Below, in pieces: positions 1 to 11,359 of a stretch of 64,000 nt of DNA (the stretch's first letter is position 1; each line of letters begins with the position of its first letter). Under the pieces are notes generated by a model. It searched no databases and was not told the origin of the DNA. It was given only the letters and a program-made list of their open reading frames with translations. Position numbers and translations under genes: made by a program. The DNA is taken from the NCBI RefSeq assembly GCF_001632365.1, contig NW_024468537.1, forward strand, positions 158,712 to 222,711, given 5' to 3'. This stretch comes from Laetiporus sulphureus 93-53 (taxonomy: Eukaryota > Basidiomycota > Agaricomycetes > Polyporales > Laetiporaceae).

Positions 1-337
1 TTGAAAAGGCCTTGCTCTACCTTGATAATCTTTGTGTCCATCCTTACCTCGACAACAGTCAGTAAGTGTCTGATCATTAGGTCATAGGCTTAGTCAGCGC
101 TCTGCATCCTAAGTTTGTGATAGGTTCTAGTAAAAGAACAGATCTTAGAAACAAGGAGGAAGAGGTTAGTCTTCTCTCCGTGATCCGTGCCCCTTATTTA
201 GTCACAGACCTATAGTCTGGGGTACTAGTACAGGGGGGTCCGATATCCTAAAGATAGATGAAACACTGGAGCTTAGCTGCTGCGAGCCAGGTAATTGGCG
301 AGCTAAGAAAAGCGTAGGTGAAATAGAAAACCTAGAA
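1..337. other. Non-coding stretch
   Basis: No convincing exon, RNA gene or repeat is visible. Open frames here are short, lack splice-consistent partners and resemble no family I know. The stretch ends at the target duplication of the short MITE that follows. Confidence 0.5.
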
Positions 338-581
338 CACGGCAGACATGATGCGATTTAAAAATGTGAAAAATAGTGTGGGAATGTCGGCTGATGTCTT
401 ACACTTGTGATAAAGGTTTGCCAATGTAGCATTTAAACGGCAAAAAGCGCACATTTGCAGCCAAAAGGAAATGTTTTCAACATGAAATGCCATGGTTGCA
501 AATATTTGTTGCATGTGTAAGAAATCAGTCGACATTCACACACAATTTCCCACATTGATAAATCACATCATGTCTGCTGTG
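338..581. mobile_element. Short MITE (family 2), copy 1
   Basis: This is a 244-bp AT-rich element bounded by CACGGCAGACATG on the left and the near inverse complement CATGTCTGCTGTG on the right. It is flanked by a 3-bp target duplication GAA (335-337 and 582-584). It has no coding capacity. A second, more diverged copy lies at 21881-22120. The outer 17 bp nearly match the ends of the 648-bp palindromic elements at 4093 and 10709, so one transposase probably recognised both families. CAC termini with 3-bp duplications are typical of CACTA (CMC/EnSpm) elements; that assignment is inferred. Confidence 0.8.
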
Positions 582-913
582 GAACGAAGTCTGGATTGCA
601 AATATCAGAGTGAGTCTAATCGTGAAAACGAAAAACTGCTAACCCTAAAATATGTCCACCAGACCTATGAACCATAAATAGTAAGTGTCACATGCAACGT
701 AAACGGTCACGTGACCATGAAGTGCTGAAACTGTAACAGACAGTTGATGTGAATGTGATTGATTGATTATGGAGTAACATGCTGTTGCAAAGTATAATCA
801 ATGTTCTGACAAAAACCATCATGCATATTGCAATCTTCTGCTCAAATGCAATGGGATGTTTGTGACGCAAAATATACTCAAAATCGAAAGCTTTTTCAAA
901 ATGAAAAAGCTAT
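582..913. other. Non-coding spacer
   Basis: Spacer between the short MITE and tRNA-Leu. No gene or repeat is recognised. Confidence 0.5.
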
Positions 914-920
914 GATGAGA

Positions 921-953
<33 letters not shown>

Positions 954-1006
954 TAACATGTGAATGAACCTTAGTCTGGCGCCTTAGACCGCTCGGCCAT
1001 CTCACC
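914..1006 (-). tRNA. tRNA-Leu (anticodon AAG) with intron
   Basis: On the minus strand the acceptor stem GGTGAGA pairs with TCTCATC (one G-U). The D-arm GGCCGAGCGGTCTAAGG is typical of tRNA-Leu, and the anticodon stem CCAGA/TCTGG encloses CT-AAG-G. The T-arm is GTGGG TTCAAAT CCCAC. About 14 nt lie between position 37 and position 38, the canonical nuclear intron site. A long variable arm fits class II tRNA-Leu. AAG reads CUU and, after inosine modification, CUC. Exact intron ends come from pairing only. Confidence 0.93.
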
Positions 1007-4000
1007 GTTTGCAATTTTCTCTTTATGTTTTCTATCATGAGCGTTTGAATTTGCTGCCCTCCTTGGAAGCTGCTCGCTCGGTTTCTCCTGCACACAATCC
1101 TTTGTTGACCAGCACAAACACGGACATACTATTTGATTCATCAAATACACGTTACTTCCTGTGAAATAATGATACTACGCCAAGCGCAATGGCCATAGTT
1201 CCAGTTCTCGGCTCCCAAATAGTGCAGAATGTACCGTTCATCTAGCGCTATCGGAATGACTGCCGAATTCAGGACGACGCCTCTACATCTGAGGTTAGAC
1301 AGTGTAGGGGACGCTGATATAAAACTGCAACGCACTGCACATAGAACAGCTGGATAATACAGGTTAGTCCTCAATAATGATATCGGAAGGAGATGGTATA
1401 CTCACCCACCCAAGGTCGATGCTCGCTGCGTTTAGCTAAGCACAAGTTAGAAACGAAAGCTACGGCGAAAAGGATCGACTTGCAATGGTAGCCCATGCTC
1501 CTGCCCACACGGCCCATATGCAGATAAAGTGGTGCGAGATGCACACTATCTCGGCACTACTCGTGTCTGTCGAAAGTAGGTGCGATAGATGCTGGCGGTA
1601 TCTTGAGGCACGCTTACAGCCATGCTGACACCTTTGAGCTTGCTGCTGATAAGGTGAACGAGAAGCAGAAGTACTTACGATACAACCAATTGTATAGCAA
1701 TAGCACCTCCCTCGCCCATCACAACAACGGTAGCAGCAGGCGCGGCAAGACCAGCGCTCACTTGAGACGCCGAGAGACGATGCGGGTATGTCGGGAACTT
1801 CGGCTAAACGTGAAACAGATTTCAAACGATGTTGGATGCCCAGGAAAGTGGAATGCATACATTGGTGACCAGCGCGCGATCAGACAGTCCAAGGCATGAA
1901 GCAAAAGCCCAAGGGACAGCGAACCATGACAGCCCTACCGACATCTGTCGCACGATCGTGAGACATGAGCGTGAGCTCACACGACGATATTGCGAAAAAT
2001 ATTCCATTGACATAGGCCTTAATCGTAGATTGAGGAGCGATGGCGATTGCCTGTAACCGTTATCGCGTTAATACTGATGTCTTATATCGGCTAGATTCAA
2101 GATACTCACCCATTGCCAATATCCTATTGCAGGTCATATGTCATTATTTGAGACACGTTAGCAAAGTGCTCACCTTGATCGCAAAATACCCCGGCAAAAC
2201 CTATAGATAATCAGCACAAACTGATATCTACGTCACGTTGGCAGACCACGGCACCTGATAACATCGCCGCTGCTCTAAAGACCATGTCCTGGCTCGACTT
2301 CATAGTGAGGTAGCTGCCGTCCTGGTTATCAATGACAGGCGCATCAATCCCTGCCTGCACGAGGAGGTCATACAGGGCGCCGACACCCCCTGTCTCTGGA
2401 GAGGTACCGCTGAACATTCGTGAGCATCTGATTGATCATGACCGTTGATGGACTTACTAGACATGACCAGCAAAGAGAGATATTATGATGAACAGAATGA
2501 TGGTGTGTGCCCAGTCGCACATGAATGTAGCGTGGAGTCCGCCGAAAACCACGTACACGGCGATGCCGATCAGGAGCAGAAGCAAGCAGCGATGCTATTC
2601 ATGCCGGTCAGAGCGTTGACTGTCACAGCTCCTCCGACTGATAGAGGTGGACAGAAAGAAGGAATGAGATACGCATATAATTTGACAGTGAGGAAAACAC
2701 ACGCAGGAGGGATCCACACACCACCAGTATGCATACGAAGCCATAAAACGTGAAGAGTACGTGCACGCTTGTACCGAATCGGGCCTTTGCGATCTGTTCG
2801 TTTGGTAAGTTAATATGAACTGTAGTGTCAACTAAGAGATGATCACCTCCAAGAACATGTGTGCGCCGTTTGCGTTCATCTTTACCTTTGCTGCTACCAT
2901 TGCGAAGAATGCAAGCTGAATTGTACCTCCGACTCCGTACCACCTATCAACTGTTCGTGGTTACAAAGCTTCGTAATTATCCATAGAAAGAATACATTTC
3001 TCTCCCCCTTTTTTTTTGTACATTTATTTGTATACCGCGCTATGCGCGGTTATTTCTCTCCCCAAGGGCCACTCACACCTGCGATCAGGAGATCAATAGA
3101 CGAAATAATGACGAGAGAGCGATACTGACCAAATTGATAAGCTGACGTGCTAGACTGCAGAAGTGTTGCGCTCCAAGTCCATGCGCTTACGCTGCAACCG
3201 ATGAGTTCTATCTAATCAGGACTGATGTAACTCACATGCCACAGCATACGAGACCCGGCTTCCAGGGACCGTTAGACAAGAATCCATGACAGACACTTTT
3301 TGTGCTTACCTTTACGCTCCTAGAAGCGCTCTAGCAGGCGAAGAGAGCTTATCAGAGCTACATCCAGTACTGGAGAGGCGGAAGATACGGACGCTGAATT
3401 CCTCGGAAGAAGAAGGAGAGAAGTCAGAGAATTTGCGTTGCAACGTAGTCAATAGAAGCATGAGTGCTGCGAAAAAGAATCCGACGCCTATGCAGCATTA
3501 GTCTGAGATTTTATCATAGTAGATGAATTATACCAATGACGACGCCGTATCCGACGCTCTCATCTGTTCAATGCAATCAGTCAGTAAACTGTGAAGTAGA
3601 CGGTTGTCCTTTATCCTGCATTCTCACTTAGCAAAGGCTTGAATTGGCCGGACGCGACATCGGATGTGGACATCGTGTGTGAGTGACACAGCAGCCAAAG
3701 AAGACCCTCCATTGGACGTCCACTCTTATGACATCTGGAGCTGGGCATGGTGGCATTCATTGATAAGCTGCCCGAGCGTCCACGGATAACGGAAGGCTTT
3801 CGTAGACGTCTTCTAGAAGACGTAAGTCACAGATAACACTATCGAAGTATGCATCAGACCTTACGCAGAAATCATCCGTAGCAGCTGCCTATCATAGCGC
3901 GATGACGTGCGAAAAGCAGCGCCAGCTGTGCCAAAATCTCACCGGCAACATTTAGACGAACTCAACGCACACAATCGCTGCTTTCGGTATGGCAAGCTAC

Positions 4001-4092
4001 GCAAAGATAGTACTGGATAAGGCGTTCAAATTTCAAGCTTTGGAATGAGTTTGTGTAGCACGCTCTGCATGATCCTGAGAGACAGTTGGCGT
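1007..4092. other. Non-coding or decayed region
   Basis: Several minus-strand open stretches between about 1140 and 2943 include one membrane-like segment (around 2650-2800). I could not assemble them into a splice-consistent gene. They may be the remains of a membrane-protein gene, but I assign no function. At 3806-3823 lies a perfect 18-bp palindrome, ACGTCTTCTAGAAGACGT. The rest shows nothing recognisable. Confidence 0.4.
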
Positions 4093-4740
4093 CACTGCAG
4101 ACATGAAGCAATTTGCGCATGTGACAAATGCTTAGCAAATGTTGACAGGTTTTTTGCCTTTGTGATCTCAATTTGCTGCGGTTCCTTCCCACATTCCATA
4201 TTAAGTATTTGCATAATAATATGTTAGAGGCAGAAATTAAAAATCATATATTTTAAGAAATGACACCATTTTCAAACTCACCAAATACATTTAGAATTTG
4301 AGCGCTGTTGAATGTAATCATACATTTTGAATTTCAAACTATGACATGTATAAAATATCCAGTAGCAGATGAAGGTGTAATTACGGTGAATGACTTTCAT
4401 TCTAGTAATCTTGGCTAGAATGACTTCAGTAGGGAAGTAGAATGTAGGCATAATCACACCTTCATCTGCTACTGGATATTTTATACATGTCATAGTTTGA
4501 AATTCAAAAATGTATAATTACATTCAACAGCACTCAAATTCTAAATGTATTTGGTGAGTTTGAAAATGGTGTCATTTCTTAAATATATGATATTAAATTT
4601 CTGCCTCCAACATATTATATGCAAATACTTAATACGGAATGTGGGAAGGAACCGTAGCAAATTGAGATCACAAAGGCAAAAAACCTGTCGACATTTGCTA
4701 AGCATTTGCCACATGCGCAAATCGCTTCATGTCTGCGGTG
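4093..4740. mobile_element. Palindromic MITE (family 1), copy 1
   Basis: This 648-bp element is almost entirely one inverted repeat: each arm is about 300 bp and the arms meet at a short asymmetric centre near 4380-4450. It starts CACTGCAGACATGAAGC, ends with the complement of CACCGCAGACATGAAGC, and is flanked by the 3-bp duplication CGT (4090-4092, 4741-4743). It is near-identical in length and sequence to the copy at 10709-11356, but the asymmetric centre shows the two lie in opposite orientations. There is no transposase frame; open frames inside are palindrome artefacts. CACTA-type affiliation is inferred from termini and duplication length. Confidence 0.88.
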
Positions 4741-5304
4741 CGTACTGAGTCCGGACTACCATCCTGAACGCAGACAGTGCAGCACGTGACGCTTCGCAGC
4801 TCCCTAATAGGCTATAGCACGTCTTAGGGCGTCCATCTACAGACATACCCCACCTTATCCGAAGCATCCCCCTCGTCCCACACATAGCCTCGCTTTCGAC
4901 CGTTATCCTGATTCCTGTAGCGCGATACGTCGGTCACCAAATAGTATTTTTAAGAGAGGTTCGGCACGTGATCGAAGCCATCAGCATCAATCCGACTTGA
5001 GCGCCCGACCGATTCGTGAACATCGAAGCTCTCTCACAGTGGTGTACCACTTGTTCACGCTGTGCATCTTCTATAACTATTCCAAAGTTGCAGAAATTCA
5101 GGTTACATTACTGAGACGACACCGCTAAAGGAGACCAATAGCCAGAACATTTCTCCCTCATACCGTGACGACGCGGACGCAAACATCATTGCCTGCAGTA
5201 AACGCGACGCTCTGCGATCAATATTAGTAGTATAACTATTCATGTTCTTCGGCTTCGACAACTCACAATTGTCATTCTGATAGTTGCATTAACTTCTGCA
5301 CTCG
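4741..5304. other. Upstream region of the F-box gene
   Basis: No coding or repeat signal was seen. It presumably holds the promoter of the gene starting at 5305. Confidence 0.4.
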
Positions 5305-7021
5305 ATGGAATGGGCAATATATGACATGATAATCCGCATTTTCGACATTCTCCGCTATGACACCCGTACTCTATTTAATTGCTCCCTGGTCAACCATGCT
5401 TTCGCCGAGGCAGTTTCAAGGATATTGTACAGAGAGGTCACGCTCTCCCCGGCTAGTACAAATGTGCTTGACCTAAGAAGAAGAGACGACTTCTCAGTAA
5501 GCATCCCGTATCTTCGCAGTGGGACTCCAATGTCGCTCATAAAACTCAAAGCAAGGCATTCTTCACTCGGCTTGTATCCCGAGGAATGCGAAGCATGTCC
5601 TTTGTTTTGAGCTGAGTGGTGCATAATAGCATTGTTGTCTCTACGGAGCGAAACTCACGATGGTATTTGCACAAAAGGCTACCCCTCTCCTCGACCGTTT
5701 CCTCTGAATCCACTCTCAAAACACCTCGAGGAAGCATTTAAATGTTGGCATAACCTGACGACGGTGATATTGACACCGAGAATTTATCATCAAGATCTCC
5801 TCACCAATGTCTTGCCACTACTACCTACTCTCCCACTACTGCAGAATCTCAGTGTCAATACGTCATGCACGGATGACGTACATGCTCCTGGGCTCGTGCA
5901 TATCTCAGGTCTGAAGGCACTGTGCATTCAGAATCCGACACGCGCGATTCTGCAGCTCTTGCCCAACTGGCTCGGAAAGCTAACAAGCTCACTGCGAGGC
6001 TTGCACCTTGTGGTAGGTTTGCAGTCACGCTTCAGAATTCGAAGCTGTCCAATTCACAATATCGGGCAGGATAATTGCGGCTCAATTACACCAGGCGTCC
6101 TCCGTTCATTCGTCCCTCATCTGTTCAAAATCGAGGCTCTCTCGCTCGGATTGTCTTATTCTCTCACGGATTTCGATGTCTTCACATTTCTGGAAGAAAT
6201 GACCTCTTTGGTCTCACTTGACTTGCGGTACTATTTGGTACGAACTCGTTATAGCGGCTTGCGATCATCATCTGATCTTCTGGTGCGTCGTACAGCAACT
6301 CCGGCAACCGCCAAAATCTCCTCGTCTTGACCACCTGCGATCCCTCACTGTGAGATACACACCTGTGAATAATGCGAAGCATGCCACACGTCTCTGTAAA
6401 TGGACTCGCATGGTAATTGAGCATGCACCGCTCGTCGAGCTGCGTCTCGTGTGTACGGAGGAAGACAGAGGCTCGAGTGTCAACTTCGATGGTCTTCTCG
6501 CCCATCTGTCGCATAAACACGCGAAGGTCCTCCGCATCCTAAGGATGGATAAGGCATTTGTCGGCAGAAAAGCCCTTCGCCATCTGTGTAGCTGCTGTGA
6601 GAATCTGGAGGAGCTCGCAATCGCAATATCAGGCGACTTGCTGGTGAGTGAGGTGCGCAGTGTACGCACGTGCCGCTGAAACCTACGATAATCCTCTGCG
6701 ATCATTCCACAGCATCATTTACCCGAGCTGTTTACTTCGCTGCGCAACTTGCACACCATCCGCATCGAGACGCGCAATGCCAAGCGCAGTCGCGTTTTCT
6801 TGGATACAGATCAGGCTCGAGAGTTCATTGTTAGCTGTCCGGATCGCCTCCGGAGGCTTGCGATGGACGGCATGTTTTGGGAGGTGCGCGTATATGCATG
6901 TTCTGATGGTTGCTCTGACGGGTGTGCGCAGGGCCAATGGGTTTCAGACCCCCAGAATGAGGTGCGGTTCGTCGTACGGCAAGTGAACGCACAACGCGCT
7001 GCCTTGTGGGAGAAGACTTGA
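5305..7021 (+). CDS. F-box / leucine-rich-repeat-like protein
   Basis: Four-exon model: 5305-5496, 5617-6237, 6296-6643, 6713-7021 (489 aa), with all phases consistent. The N-terminus (about residues 1-50) has the F-box pattern: IIRIFDILRYDTRTL, then CSLVNHAF, then VSRILYREV. Leucine-rich segments follow (LLPTLPLLQNLSV, LRSLTVRY, APLVELRL, LRNLHTIRI), as in LRR-type F-box proteins. Such proteins are substrate-receptor subunits of SCF ubiquitin ligases, and the family is greatly expanded in Agaricomycetes. The substrate is unknown. The first intron (120 nt) is the least certain; the others are 58 and 69 nt. The gene sits between two inverted palindromic MITEs. Start chosen at the ATG just before the F-box. 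Confidence 0.78.
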
Positions 7022-9258
7022 TGCTGCAGTCATGCTTAAAGGGGGGCTTTTACACATCCTCGTTCACATGTCAAATGCCAGCGCGTCTAGAGTCGTGTGC
7101 AGATTACCAAAGTGTGCATGCCTGGACGTGGGAAGAAACAAGCCTATTACTTGCGGTCCAGCCTTTGCGTTTACATCTTTACCGTCCAGCGCTGTAATTA
7201 AGGAAACAGACCGCAAACCTGTTTCATATCGGCGCAGGAAGCAATCCAATATGACCGCAAATGTTGAAAGTCTGAAACCTGTCTGGCAGAAACATGAGCT
7301 CACTCGAAGACTTGAGAGAACCCCACAATGCCTAATACGGTATAGCTGAAGCATGTTATCCTCGTGGTGGTCTTGCAGCAATCAGCGGAATCGTGCCCCA
7401 TGATGTGCGTGTGCTTCTCAATAGATTCTGGCCATCCGTGTGCTTCATACTCATCACCCTCGATCTTCTGCTCTGATGCTGTGCTAGCATAGCCACGATT
7501 CAGCGAATGTGCAGCATTGGCCGACCATAATGCAACGTCCGTGGCATGCACGTGCTTGAAAATCTTGCACCTTGTGCGACGAATGTGTCGCTATGAGCTG
7601 CAGGGTGAACAGATGAAGTAACACCTCGATCCTCACTCCATGCAAACGTTTTGAATGAAGAAGCACCGGAATTTACCGCCATAATGGTCGATCAGCGCGC
7701 TGCCAGCGACGAACTTCTATATCATAATTCATCTTCTCTGGTATCTTCGAGAACCAACTAGCTCATCTCGGAGCTCCCGGCGCAGACAACTCAATGGCCG
7801 GCTACAACGGATCTTACGGTCATGGGCAGCTTCTACGATCCAGTTCGCTGCTAGGAATGGTTAGGGCGCCGACTTTGCCCCATCCTCACGTAGGCCCAGT
7901 ATGTCATAAACGGCTGTGGACCTTGGTGTTTCTATCTTTGCTCTCTCAGACAGCGCAAATCCGGCTTCGTCCCTCCGCTTTTTTTCGTTTCCCTTCTTAC
8001 CGGTCACTTGAACATGTGCGAATATGAATAGTGAGCGAGCTTGTTACCTGCTCCGACCACTCGTTTTCCCTGATTTTTTTCCCGTAGCATAGGTGACTAC
8101 TATAGAGGCTGTCAGGTACAGTTCATTTTCCATACTCCTGGCGAAGCCTGACCGTGCAAATTCTTGCATGCCAACAGCACTTCCATGGCCGATATTACTC
8201 GGGGGAGGTATTCGATTGCAATTCACCGGATTGCAGGACGAGCCAGGCACACAAGCACAGCAGAGGCTTAAACTGTCGTTGTCCAAGCGTACGTGCATCT
8301 GCAGGTATTTCTTTTCGCATAGCTGAGCCTGAATGGGCACATGTCACCGACCCGCTTATCTAGGTGTCAGTTGACCGCCAGCGCGTGCAGAATATGTTTT
8401 ATACCAAGCATCCTGAATGCGAGTAGACATGCCTGGTGCTGGCTGCAGGACGATAATCTCTGTATCATTACTTACGGTTTACCTCTGCATGTTCGAGCCT
8501 GGTGCAAAACTAATGCAAGACCAATTCGCAGCTTCCATCGCCCTGACATTGACAGAGCTCACCATCATCGACGCTAACAATGCTGCACCGGACCGACTAC
8601 TATGCACTGTAACAGCGCGCTGTGCAGCCTCAGTCGCTAACAAAACATGCCTTGATCACGGCGTCTCGCTCTATGTTCGATCCTTGTGACAAATGTTTTG
8701 TCTAACGATAGAGAGTTAACCACTTGCCACGACAGGCTGGATCACGCCGGACAACGGGTGAGCCCAACAAGGCTATCTGATGGCCGCCTGGCCTCTGACT
8801 CATTTACGAGGACGGAAATATCAGCGAGCCGCTGTCGACGATGCCCATGGTGCACATCAATCAGTAATAAAGCAACTGTTGCAGCTGGAGTTCGGTATCA
8901 GGAGCTCCGAGCGCCACACGCGTCTGCGCACAGCTTAGCTGGGCGTCTGGCGACATAGTGGCGCATCAGCACGAGCAAGAACATTGTCCACTTTCCCGCG
9001 CTGCTCCCACCGCTACCGTGAACCTAAGTGCCATTCGTCTGCGCCAACATTATTCCTGTCGATGATGCCCACTGAAGCTGACGTGTTCCCTGAGAGCATA
9101 TGCACAGAGAGCACCACCGGCGGGACGGTGAAACACACGTACGCTCACCACTGCCACAGTTCGAATTCTCGCTGTACTGGTGACCTCCGGCGGTGGATCT
9201 AACGCATATGAGGGATGTCCAATTGCCAATGTGGGCGCCTTTGACCACAGCAGAATAT
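7022..9258. other. Intergenic region without recognised genes
   Basis: About 2.2 kb with only short open frames on both strands and no splice-consistent gene. Nothing repetitive was seen. Confidence 0.45.
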
Positions 9259-9266
9259 TATAAAAG
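9259..9266 (+). promoter_or_regulatory. TATA box of the NTF2-like gene
   Basis: TATAAAAG lies about 80 bp upstream of the ATG at 9348, followed by a CA/CCCCACC-rich 5' leader, as in well-expressed basidiomycete genes. Confidence 0.6.
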
Positions 9267-9347
9267 CAGGGTAGGTGACACCGAGACGAAGTTGCAACCC
9301 CCCACCCCACCCGCATCCGCACACGCACACTGAAACCACTCACGAAC

Positions 9348-9948
9348 ATGACTACGAACCCCGGTGGCCCCATCATCCCGGTAGCCCTCACCGACTGGGT
9401 TGAGCAGGGTATCAAGAACATCTACACCGCTACCACGGAGAACGCCTTAAATGCTGCGCTTGACGCATTCCTCAAAAGGGATGCACGCCTCACTGTGAAT
9501 GGCAAAGCGGTGACGCCCCAGCAGTATGCGGCGCTGCTCCGAAGCGAGAAGGCCGGTGAGCTGAGCGCGAGCGTTAAGTTCGACTCCGTGGTAGCAGTGC
9601 CCGTCACGAGCGATGAGAGTGTGCCCCAGGTGCGTTACTTTGTATATATGACTCCTGGAAGAATTTGTTGAAATAATTGTCTGCAGACCGGGTCCGTGGG
9701 TGCATTCTACGAGGCTACCATCACCACGCACTTGATCAAGATTAGCCATGTGCAGTCGTCGCTCAATGTCGTGTGCGTGTTATTCATCTCATTCGACCTC
9801 ACAATGATCTTGATGTCATTTGGTCGCGTTTAGCGTTGTAGAAGATGAGAAGCTCAAGGGACAGTATGACCCGCGGAGGGTATCGCTGTTAAACCAGGTG
9901 GTACTCGACACAGTTCCCATTGTTCAGCCTGGAGCCACGAAGGCCTAA
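9348..9948 (+). CDS. Small NTF2-like/SnoaL-type protein of unknown function
   Basis: Three exons, 9348-9629, 9687-9772 and 9834-9948, give 160 aa with consistent phases and introns of 57 and 61 nt. There is no signal peptide or membrane segment. Motifs include a helical N-terminus (DWVEQGIKNIYTA), LDAFLKRDARLTVNGK, and an exon-2 strand GSVGAFYEATITTHLI. Layout and size recall a family of small cytosolic basidiomycete proteins with an NTF2-like cone fold; I recognise the pattern from memory and cannot name a reaction. A TATA box at 9259 and a clean ATG context support expression. It is enclosed with the F-box gene by the inverted MITE pair. Confidence 0.72.
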
Positions 9949-10708
9949 GGGTTGACTACTGTATCATACTGTTGACTACGTATGCATTCCCTAATTCTCG
10001 CAACGGCAGGAGAGCTCGATAACGATGATGAGAAACCCGCCTTTGTAGAGCTTCGTTGGAACGTTGATGTTGACCTTTCATGATTGCAATGACGTTGAGT
10101 GTCCGAGAAATATTAATGTAGGCAGAGCTCGTTTATGCTCATTGCTGATGCAGTCAGGATAAAGGTTGCGATGTTGCACCAGCCTGTAGGTAGAGGTAAC
10201 CTTGAGAGAACAACTGACACCAGACATGGCCGATGAGAGCTATAATGACTGTATCGTAGGGAAGTCGCACTGAGTGAAGTTGCATGCTATGTTGAGACCG
10301 AGAATAATCCGAGGGACTAGTATTGAGTCAACGATGTTCGAGTCTTCTGACTTTCACCCTTGACTAACGGTACTAAGAGTGCAGTGTCAAGTTCCATGAT
10401 AAGTTGAGTCAGCCATTTCAAAATTAAAGAACCATCTGACCAAGAGTCTGACGAAACCGGAACTGAAGTACCTGAAGCAAATTTTAGTCACATTTGGGAA
10501 ACTCTCAACGGATAGATGTGGCCACAGCTTCACAGCATGGTGCTCACGGTTTCGAAAGTTAGAGAATGCACAGCAACATACGGCTTAAATGAGCGTATCT
10601 CGTTAATGCATGTCTACGAAGCTCTGTGCCTCTTGTAAGAGTGGTGGCAGAGGTCCTTCTGCGACGTTCACCGTGACAGCGTCACTCGGAACGTCGGACG
10701 AAGTAACA
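9949..10708. other. Intergenic region
   Basis: No gene or repeat recognised. It ends at the ACA target duplication of the next MITE. Confidence 0.45.
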
Positions 10709-11356
10709 CACCGCAGACATGAAGCGATTTGCGCATGTGGCAAATGCTTAGCAAATGTCGACAGGCTTTTTGCCTTTGTGATCTCAATTTGCTACGGTTC
10801 CTTCCCACATTCCGTATTAAGTATTTGCATATAATATGTTGGAGGCAGAAATTTAATATCATATATTTAAGAAATGACACCATTTTCAAACTCACCAAAT
10901 ACATTTAGAATTTGAGTGCTGTTGAATGTAATCATACATTTTTGAATTTCAAACTATGACATGTATAAAATATCCAGTAGCAGATGAAGGTGTGATTATG
11001 CCTACATTCTACTTCCCTACTGAAGTCATTCTAGCCAAGATTACTAGAATGAAAGTCATTCACCGTAATTACACCTTCATCTGCTACTGGATATTTTATA
11101 CATGTCATAGTTTGAAATTCAAAATGTATGATTACATTCAACAGCGCTCAAATTCTAAATGTATTTGGTGAGTTTGAAAATGGTGTCATTTCTTAAAATA
11201 TATGATTTTAAATTTCTGCCTCTAACATATTATTATGCAAATACTTAATATGGAATGTGGGAAGGAACCATAGCAAATTGAGATCACAAAGGCAAAAAAC
11301 CTGTCGACATTTGCTAAGCATTTGCCACATGCGCAAATTGCTTCATGTCTGCGGTG
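10709..11356. mobile_element. Palindromic MITE (family 1), copy 2
   Basis: This is a 648-bp palindromic element, the reverse-complement orientation of the copy at 4093-4740. Its termini are CACCGCAGACATGAAGC and the complement. The 3-bp target duplication ACA is intact (10706-10708 and 11357-11359). It lies immediately beside the first recognisable aconitase codon (about 11365). Because the duplication is intact, the insertion did not itself delete the upstream part of that gene. No coding capacity. Confidence 0.88.
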
Positions 11357-11359
11357 ACA

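Noticed and set aside
4741..10708. Missing 5' half of aconitase relocated by inversion between the MITEs
   Set aside because: The reverse complement next to the first MITE (4741 onward) and the sequence left of 10709 show no aconitase motifs, and both MITEs keep matching target duplications, which argues against an inversion through them.
4278..11171. Two identical 71-codon frames, on the minus strand at 4278-4493 and the plus strand at 10956-11171
   Set aside because: They lie in the arms of the palindromic MITE copies and are identical only because the elements are inverted copies. There is no protein-like conservation.
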